From the NCBI GenBank assembly GCA_002348365.1, contig DEBC01000061.1, positions 1 through 11,312 of the forward strand: a DNA stretch of 11,312 nucleotides, given 5' to 3'. The notes beneath the pieces are model-generated. The model saw only the letters and a list, made by a program, of their open reading frames with translations, did not search any database and was not told the origin of the DNA. Of this stretch, positions 7,152 to 11,312 are shown piece after piece. The position numbers were made by a program, and so were the translations under genes. The first letter of the stretch is position 1. Each line of letters opens with the position of its first letter. This DNA comes from Alphaproteobacteria bacterium UBA2966. Its GTDB lineage: Bacteria; Pseudomonadota; Alphaproteobacteria; UBA2966.

Positions 7152-8483
7152 CTACTCAGCCGCCTCGGCGTAATCGCCAATCGGTACGGTGAACGCCGCC
7201 GGGCTCGCTGGGGAAACTTCATCCATCCATGGAACGGTAGAACCTAGTGCTGCCGCGACGCTCAAGCCCGACTGCAAAGCATCTTCATGAAAACCGAATC
7301 CAGCGTAGCTGCCACAGAACCAGGTCCGATGTTGTCCCTGGACTTTATGAAGGGCGCCCTGCGCCGAAGTCGCACTCTGATCGAGAATCGGATGTTCGTA
7401 AGTGTATTCGCCGAGCACAGTTTCGGGATCCGGTTCTCTCAGGGGATTGAGCGAGACGAACAAGGGTATGCCCGCATCAATGTTCTGGAGGCGATTCATC
7501 CAGTAGGTGACTGATACGCGCTGCGTGTCATTGTGGGTCCCATCGGTCAAATAGTTCCAGCTGGCCCAGGCTGCACGGCGCTTCGGCATGAGCCGATCAT
7601 CCTGATGGAGCACTGCCCGGTTCGAGGAATAACGAATTCGCCCCAACACCGCACATTCGAGTTCCGTTGCTTCGGATCCCAGGATGGTAAGCGCCTGATC
7701 CGCGTGCGTCGCCATGACAAGTGAATCGAAGGGACCCTCCCAACCCACCCACGTCTGCAGGTAGACGCCTTCAGAGCGACGCTGAAGACCAAGGACAGCA
7801 GTGTTGAGATAAATCCGATCCTTGAACGACGCCGTGAGCCGTCTCACGTACTCCCGGCTGCCGCCTGACACAGTGCGCCACGCGGGGCGATTGTTCAGAC
7901 TCAACAGACCATGATTGCAAAAGAAGCGGACAAAGGACTCGATAGGAAACGAGGCCATCTCCTCAAATGAACACGACCATATGGCGGCCCCCATCGGCAA
8001 AAGATGGTTTCGAACGAACTCGTCCGAGTACTGCTCGCGGCGAAGATAGTCGCCGAGGCTTAGATGCTTGTCGGCCGATCGGTGAAGGACACGGGGCGCC
8101 TTATTCCAGAACCGGCGGATGTCACGGCACATGCGGTGGAAGCCTGGCTTGAGCAAGTTAGAGGGTTGCGCAATTAGCCCGCGCAAGCTGCCCTCGTACT
8201 CCAGCGCGCCGCCGTTAATTGATACGCCGAAGGACATATCGCTCGGTTGGGTTTCCACGCCCAGCTCCGCGAAAAGGCGCGTAAGGTTCGGGTAATTTTC
8301 TTCGTTGTAGACGATGAACCCGGTATCGACGCCGATGGGGCCGCCCGGCTGATCCACGACCACGGTATTGGCGTGGCCTCCGGCATAGTGCCCAGCCTCA
8401 AAAATCGTCACATCGTGAAGCCTGGAGAGAGACCAAGCCGCCCCGAGACCGGCAATACCTCCACCAACAACTGCTACCCGCAT
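7152..8483 (-). CDS. FAD-dependent NAD/FAD-binding oxidoreductase (amine-oxidase-like, COG2907 type)
   Basis: The 443-residue protein opens with the dinucleotide-binding motif VVGGGIAGLGAAW (5-17), with a Glu at 29 at the end of the second strand (TIFEA) to hold the ribose of FAD. GGHANTV (35-41) and VDTGFIVYNEENYPNLTRLF (52-71) follow; both are characteristic of this flavoprotein family. Near the C-terminus FCGSYAGFGFHEDALQSG is the second FAD-binding segment. It is cytoplasmic or membrane-peripheral. It resembles phytoene-desaturase/amine-oxidase flavoproteins, and its partners suggest that it oxidises modified fatty acyl chains. It is the first gene of the five-gene operon, 47 to 48 bases after the predicted RpoE-dependent transcription start, with an AAGGG ribosome-binding site. 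Confidence 0.95.
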   Translation of the reverse strand: MRVAVVGGGIAGLGAAWSLSRLHDVTIFEAGHYAGGHANTVVVDQPGGPIGVDTGFIVYNEENYPNLTRLFAELGVETQPSDMSFGVSINGGALEYEGSLRGLIAQPSNLLKPGFHRMCRDIRRFWNKAPRVLHRSADKHLSLGDYLRREQYSDEFVRNHLLPMGAAIWSCSFEEMASFPIESFVRFFCNHGLLSLNNRPAWRTVSGGSREYVRRLTASFKDRIYLNTAVLGLQRRSEGVYLQTWVGWEGPFDSLVMATHADQALTILGSEATELECAVLGRIRYSSNRAVLHQDDRLMPKRRAAWASWNYLTDGTHNDTQRVSVTYWMNRLQNIDAGIPLFVSLNPLREPDPETVLGEYTYEHPILDQSATSAQGALHKVQGQHRTWFCGSYAGFGFHEDALQSGLSVAAALGSTVPWMDEVSPASPAAFTVPIGDYAEAAE

Positions 8484-8536
8484 TGTCTAGCCCTTCGAAA
8501 ACGGCGGAAACGCAAACGCTTCCCCTACTGGTTCGC

Positions 8537-8564
8537 CTTACGTAGTGCGGAACGGATTGGATCA
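8537..8564 (-). promoter_or_regulatory. RpoE (ECF11)-type promoter of the five-gene lipid operon
   Basis: On the minus strand TGATCC (8564-8559), a 16-base spacer, then CGTAAG (8542-8537). The transcription start is predicted near 8530, upstream of the FAD protein ATG at 8483. It is divergent from the rpoE-chrR promoter, with 32 bases between the two -35 elements. Confidence 0.88.
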
Positions 8565-8596
8565 TCCTACGTGTCACAAAAATTCACGCGCAGTGG

Positions 8597-8624
8597 TGAT
8601 CCAGCAGGGTGTGCACAACGTAGG
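8597..8624 (+). promoter_or_regulatory. RpoE (ECF11)-type autoregulated promoter of rpoE-chrR
   Basis: TGATCC (8597-8602), a 16-base spacer, then CGTAGG (8619-8624). The predicted transcription start is near 8632. An autoregulated promoter is usual for ECF sigma factors. Its position argues against the upstream ATG at 8632 as the sigma start codon. Confidence 0.88.
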
Positions 8625-8721
8625 TTGAGGTATGAGAGGATTGGTGACCGCAAACCCGACGTTGCGCCGTGGCGCCGGCGCTCCGCTTGTAATGCGGACA
8701 ACGGCTGAAGTACATAAGGCA

Positions 8722-9309
8722 ATGGTTCGGACGGCGACGGCAGGGGATGGCAACGAAGCTCTTGAGCAGGATGACCTGTCGCGTCTCCTGATTTCCGTTG
8801 CCGAAAATGAAGATCGAACGGCGTTCGCCCAGTTTTTTGGCCACTACGCTCCACGTCTGAAGGCGTTCTTCCTGCGGCAGGGTGCCTCGGCAGCCGTCTC
8901 GGACGATCTCGTTCAGGAAGTCATGCTCACCGTCTGGCGACGCGCTAAGACGTTTCAGCCGGGTCGTTCAACCGTCAGCGCATGGATCTTCACTATCGCG
9001 CGGAATAAGCGTATCGACCTGATCAGAAGAGAACGGCGACCGGATCCTGATCCAAATGACCCCAGCATGGCTCAGGAACAACCTGAATCCCCTGAGGCAC
9101 TCGTCAGCACAGGCCGCGAACAGAAACGCTTGAGCGACGCCATCGGTGCATTGCCTGACGAGCAGGCCGAAATCGTCCGCCTCGCCTACTTTGAGGACCT
9201 GTCACACTCAACCATCGCCGAACGCCTCGGCTTGCCGCTCGGCACCGTGAAATCCCGCATTCGTCTTGCGCTGAGTCGGTTGCGCGCTGGACTTGGAGAC
9301 AAGATATGA
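8722..9309 (+). CDS. rpoE: ECF RNA polymerase sigma factor, RpoE/ECF11 type
   Basis: From the ATG at 8722 the protein has 195 residues. Region sigma-2 spans about 38-105: FFGHYAPRLKAFFLRQGASA, DDLVQEVMLTVWRRAKTF, the -10 reading segment STVSAWIFTIARNKRIDLIR. An acidic, proline-rich linker (107-125) follows. Region sigma-4 spans about 137-190, with the helix-turn-helix LSHSTIAERLGLPLGTVKSRIRLALSRLR that reads the -35. The sequence closely parallels RpoE of Rhodobacter sphaeroides, the singlet-oxygen sigma factor. The frame is open to ATGs at 8632 and 8692. The first coincides with the predicted transcription start, and homologues begin close to RLLISVAENEDRTAF, so 8722 (AAGG just upstream) is preferred. 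It probably drives the five TGATCC-N16-CGTA promoters in this window. Its stop overlaps the chrR start (ATGA). Confidence 0.95.
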   Translation: MVRTATAGDGNEALEQDDLSRLLISVAENEDRTAFAQFFGHYAPRLKAFFLRQGASAAVSDDLVQEVMLTVWRRAKTFQPGRSTVSAWIFTIARNKRIDLIRRERRPDPDPNDPSMAQEQPESPEALVSTGREQKRLSDAIGALPDEQAEIVRLAYFEDLSHSTIAERLGLPLGTVKSRIRLALSRLRAGLGDKI

Positions 9310-9968
9310 CGCCTGTGCATCACGTCGCACCCGAAATGCTGCTCGATTATGCCTCTGGCAGTATGCCGGAGCCGATGGCCCTGTTGGTGGCGTCACACGC
9401 GAGCCTGTGTTCGCGCTGCGCCGAACAAATTTGCGAGCTTGAAGCCGTGGGCGGGGAGCTTATTGATTCGTTAAAGCCCGAGGCCATGGCCGAGGGTGCG
9501 CTGAACGGGCTTCTCGCCCGCATCGGCAAGGACGGATACGAAGTGGAACCCTTTCCCGAGCAGGTTTCCCCGGTGTGGGTTGATCCACGCGTGCCCTCGC
9601 CGCTCCATTCGTATATTCCGAAGTCCCTGGACAATCTCGACTGGGTACGTCGTGCCGAAGGGATCGAGCAGGCCCGTTTACTGAACGATTTCGCCGGATT
9701 TGATACCCGACTTTTCAGGCTGGCACCTGATGTCACAGTTCCCCGCCACACCCATGAAGGTGAAGAGGCAACACTGGTACTAACCGGAGGGTTTTCGGAT
9801 GCGGACGGCCACTACGTGCGCGGCGACGTCGCCATGGCCGATCCTAGCGTCACGCATAGACCCATCGCCGATCCAGGTGAACCTTGCATCAATCTTGCCG
9901 TAACAACAGGGTCACTTCGCCTGCCCGGTCTAGTAGGCCAGCTCATAAAGCCCTTTGTAAAACTGTGA
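9306..9968 (+). CDS. chrR: ChrR-type zinc-binding anti-sigma factor with C-terminal cupin domain
   Basis: This 220-residue cytoplasmic anti-sigma factor should hold RpoE inactive until singlet oxygen or oxidised lipids are sensed. The N-terminal anti-sigma domain has the zinc ligands His6, His31, Cys35 and Cys38 (SHASLCSRC), at the same positions as R. sphaeroides ChrR. The C-terminal cupin domain retains the second metal site, by my alignment His148, His150, Glu154 and His184 (VPRHTHEGEEATLVLTGGF and SVTHRPIAD). These are uniformly offset by seven residues from the Rhodobacter protein. Of the two nearby cysteines in Rhodobacter ChrR (C187, C189 as I recall), only the first is kept (Cys194; 196 is Asn). 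The start overlaps the sigma stop by four bases, giving equimolar coupled synthesis. Confidence 0.95.
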   Translation: MTPVHHVAPEMLLDYASGSMPEPMALLVASHASLCSRCAEQICELEAVGGELIDSLKPEAMAEGALNGLLARIGKDGYEVEPFPEQVSPVWVDPRVPSPLHSYIPKSLDNLDWVRRAEGIEQARLLNDFAGFDTRLFRLAPDVTVPRHTHEGEEATLVLTGGFSDADGHYVRGDVAMADPSVTHRPIADPGEPCINLAVTTGSLRLPGLVGQLIKPFVKL

Positions 9969-9969
9969 G

Positions 9970-9991
9970 GGAGGTGCGTGCGCTTCCTTTT
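9970..9991 (+). terminator. Possible rho-independent terminator of rpoE-chrR
   Basis: Immediately after the chrR stop, bases 9970-9976 (GGAGGTG) can pair with 9981-9987 (CGCTTCC) around a four-base loop, with two G-U pairs, followed by TTTT at 9988-9991. The stem is short and imperfect, so the call is moderate. Confidence 0.4.
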
Positions 9992-10333
9992 GCTTGAGCA
10001 GATGAACCGAGAGTAGAATCCAAATGGAGCGATCAATTGCTGCAATCTGGTATGGCAGAAATGGGTCAGAAGGCGTTGTTTTGGATGAAGTGCGATCCCT
10101 TCCGCTCTTAGGGGCAAAGCTGACGAAACGGCTTGGATTGTCCGCTACCCCCAACAATCTGCCGCGCTTCATCGCGTGCCAATTGGGCAGCAAAAAGCCA
10201 GCAGCGACCATCCGCTCCCGTCGGTGCGGTGCCAATGGACGTGTAAGCGAAACGGGTCGAGGAGTGAGTCACAGCCGGCGTTGACTGATCAACCAATTGT
10301 TTCCGTATCGATAATCCGCACTTCCTCCACCCA
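9992..10333. other. About 340 bases with no recognisable gene
   Basis: Frames here (for example plus 10024-10284 and minus 10108-10296) give compositions typical of non-coding translation and match no family I know. The first codons after the ATG at 10024 (AAIWYGRNGSEGVVLDEV) faintly recall the N-terminus of zinc-type quinone oxidoreductases, but the resemblance ends quickly. With the damaged genes to the right, this may be a zone of gene decay. Confidence 0.5.
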
Positions 10334-10501
10334 TCAACGAATGGCCTTATGGCCGGCTTTCAATGTATCGGCGCGGGCTTCCTCCCATTCAGTTGATGAA
10401 TACGCGGCCTCGGCAGCCTCGCGTGACTCGAAGTAGAGATCATCAGTTTCCATGATCCCGGGTTCCTCGCCGTCCTCTCCTACTTGGGCGAGGTTAATCA
10501 C
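10334..10501 (-). CDS. Possible small acidic hypothetical protein
   Basis: This 55-codon frame starts at a GTG at 10501 with AAGGG four bases upstream. It reads as a compact acidic protein (VINLAQVGEDGEEPGIMETD at the start, ending ARADTLKAGHKAIR). It is rich in Glu and Ala with two likely helices (ESREAAEAAY and TEWEEARADTLKAG), an amino-acid mix typical of real small proteins rather than an out-of-frame shadow. No family is recognised. The same frame is open upstream with LKGYVIN, so the natural start may have been an ATG now lost at the joint with the truncated SOUL gene on the other strand. Confidence 0.4.
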   Translation of the reverse strand: MINLAQVGEDGEEPGIMETDDLYFESREAAEAAYSSTEWEEARADTLKAGHKAIR

Positions 10502-10512
10502 ATAGCCCTTGA

Positions 10513-10968
10513 GGCCCGGTATGCGCTTTCCGCCTCTTGTTCGACTACATGTCTGGGGCCAATCAGGCGAAAGCGGAAATAGCAATGACGGTGCCGGTTG
10601 AAACTCCTCGCGTTTCCCAGCAGTTCGAAATGACGACACCGGTCGAGAGTGAGGTCGGTGAGACCGGTGCCACGACCGTGAGGTTCTTTTTGCCGCGCCG
10701 GTTCACGCTTGAGTCTGCTCCCGACCCAGTAGACGATCGAGTGCGCCTCGTAGTGCTGCCAGAGCAACGCTTCGCCATTATGAACTTCTCCGGATCTCGA
10801 AGTCAGCAGGTCTTATCAGCCAGACTAGAGCAAATCCACGAAGCGCTCGGCGCCCTTGACCTCAACCCCAAGAGATCATCAGAACGCGCGTTTTTCTATG
10901 ACCCACCCTGGACGCTTCCCTGATTCCGGCGCAACGAGGTAGCGATCGAGGTGATCAATAAATTTTGA
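10513..10968 (+). pseudogene. SOUL-family haem-binding protein, decayed at both ends
   Basis: The frame 10513-10923 encodes most of a SOUL/HBP domain: AFRLLFDYMSGANQ, AEIAMTVPVETP, the paired QQFEMTTPVE, RFFLPRRFTLESAP, and a C-terminal ERAFFYDPPWTLP. SOUL proteins bind haem or tetrapyrroles and are usually near 190-210 residues. Here the first 50 to 60 residues are missing: an in-frame TGA (10510-10512) precedes the conserved block, and the best start would be a TTG at 10537 or ATG at 10549 without a ribosome-binding site. At the other end, TGA (10921-10923) interrupts the canonical ending, because the next in-frame codons read FRRNEVAIEVINKF to a stop at 10966-10968, and FRRNEV is the family's usual tail. 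TGG to TGA is the simplest explanation. A shortened product (10537-10923) might still be made. It has no RpoE-type promoter. Confidence 0.7.
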
Positions 10969-10981
10969 TCGATGTATGACC

Positions 10982-11009
10982 TGATCCGCACAGCCGATCC
11001 GGACGTATA
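10982..11009 (+). promoter_or_regulatory. RpoE (ECF11)-type promoter of the membrane protein gene at 11041
   Basis: TGATCC (10982-10987), a 16-base spacer, then CGTATA (11004-11009). The predicted transcription start is near 11017, about 24 bases before the ATG at 11041. Confidence 0.82.
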
Positions 11010-11040
11010 AAGAACGAAAGATTTTCGGAGGATACCAACG

Positions 11041-11312
11041 ATGTTTGATCTCGTTAAAAAGTCTGTTTTTTATGGTTGGAATTTTGTTTTCGACCATGAA
11101 GTTAGCCCGCTACGACACATTCCTGATGTTGCCATCCGCCATTATGTATTGCAGGCCCTGGGGCTGATGTGGGCTACAAGTTTTGCGGTGGCGACTGGAA
11201 GTTATACGTTCTTGGCCGCTAGCATGATCGGCCACACCGTTCTAATAGCGGCCGCGACAATCACGGTAGCGACTTGGACAGCAGCGACCGCGAAACCTGA
11301 ACTGTTTCTCTT
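11041..11312 (+). CDS. Uncharacterised small membrane protein, partial (runs off the window)
   Basis: The ATG at 11041 has a strong ribosome-binding site (GGAGG at 11027-11031), and the frame stays open for 90 codons to the window end. After an amphipathic N-terminus (MFDLVKKSVFYGWNFVFDHE, then VSPLRHIPDVAIRHYVLQAL), two hydrophobic segments follow: about residues 38-57 (ALGLMWATSFAVATGSYTFL) and 59-80 (ASMIGHTVLIAAATITVATW). I recognise no family. Its own RpoE-type promoter makes it a probable member of the singlet-oxygen / membrane-damage regulon, so a role at the inner membrane in that response is a fair inference. The start is firm; the C-terminus is unseen. Confidence 0.75.
   Translation, partial: MFDLVKKSVFYGWNFVFDHEVSPLRHIPDVAIRHYVLQALGLMWATSFAVATGSYTFLAASMIGHTVLIAAATITVATWTAATAKPELFL

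Noticed and set aside
8350..8375. TGATCC-N16-CGTG, a near-match to the RpoE promoter on the plus strand
   Set aside because: The last base of the core is wrong, it lies inside the FAD protein gene antisense to it, and no gene follows it.
8632..8721. N-terminal extension of the sigma factor from the ATG at 8632 or 8692
   Set aside because: 8632 coincides with the predicted transcription start, the extra residues have no counterpart in RpoE homologues as I recall them, and 8722 has an AAGG just upstream.
10024..10284. Plus-strand 86-codon frame with a faint quinone-oxidoreductase-like start
   Set aside because: The similarity covers fewer than 20 residues and does not continue in any frame, so it is too weak to call a gene or pseudogene.
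10933..11000. Cluster of five GATC sites before the membrane protein gene
   Set aside because: Several lie in the remnant SOUL tail and the promoter -35; there is no regular spacing or dyad to suggest an operator or methylation switch.
1..11312. CRISPR arrays, tRNA/rRNA genes, insertion sequences and attachment sites
   Set aside because: No regularly spaced direct repeats, no cloverleaf or rRNA sequence, and no transposase or terminal inverted repeats were seen on either strand.

Overview
The window is bacterial chromosomal DNA of moderately high GC content. It most resembles a proteobacterium, probably a gammaproteobacterium, because DUF3833, DUF1365 and the CFA-type methyltransferase occur together beside an ECF sigma factor. 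Assignment below class is not possible from the sequence. Nearly all of it reads as one stress regulon, the RpoE-ChrR (ECF11) singlet-oxygen / lipid-damage response with its lipid-modification genes.

Layout. At the left, on the minus strand, are folE (GTP cyclohydrolase I, 793-1476), a doubtful small secreted ORF (491-790) and a pyridoxamine-phosphate-oxidase-like flavoprotein (32-481). Divergent from folE, on the plus strand, a two-gene operon encodes a secreted DUF6134 protein (1695-2384) and a short-chain dehydrogenase (2387-3136). Facing it on the minus strand is a tightly coupled five-gene operon (8483 down to 3133): FAD-dependent NAD/FAD-binding protein, DUF1365 protein, CFA-synthase-like methyltransferase, GPH-type MFS transporter, and DUF3833 lipoprotein. 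Divergent from that operon, on the plus strand, are the ECF sigma factor (8722-9309) and its zinc-cupin anti-sigma factor ChrR (9306-9968). The right end (9969-11040) is gene-poor. It holds a possible terminator, about 365 bases with no recognisable gene, a possible small minus-strand gene, and a SOUL haem-binding gene that looks decayed at both ends. An unknown membrane protein starts at 11041 and runs off the window.

Regulation. The exact string TGATCC-N16-CGTA occurs five times: upstream of folE (minus, 1543-1518), DUF6134-SDR (plus, 1605-1630), the five-gene operon (minus, 8564-8539), rpoE-chrR (plus, 8597-8622) and the membrane protein at 11041 (plus, 10982-11007). About 0.02 would be expected by chance. 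All five lie at promoter distance from a gene start and point into it, and the string resembles the known ECF11/RpoE promoter. The sigma factor therefore probably drives itself and nearly every intact gene here.

How the genes could work together (inference): oxidative damage releases RpoE from ChrR. The operon then remodels membrane lipids. The CFA-like enzyme would methylate unsaturated acyl chains, and the flavoprotein and DUF1365 protein would oxidise them further, as in the methylated/furan fatty acid pathway described in Rhodobacter. FolE would boost pterin/folate supply, for example for photolyase cofactor, although no photolyase gene lies in this window. The most novel elements are the unknown membrane protein with its own RpoE-type promoter, and the altered active site of the CFA-like enzyme.
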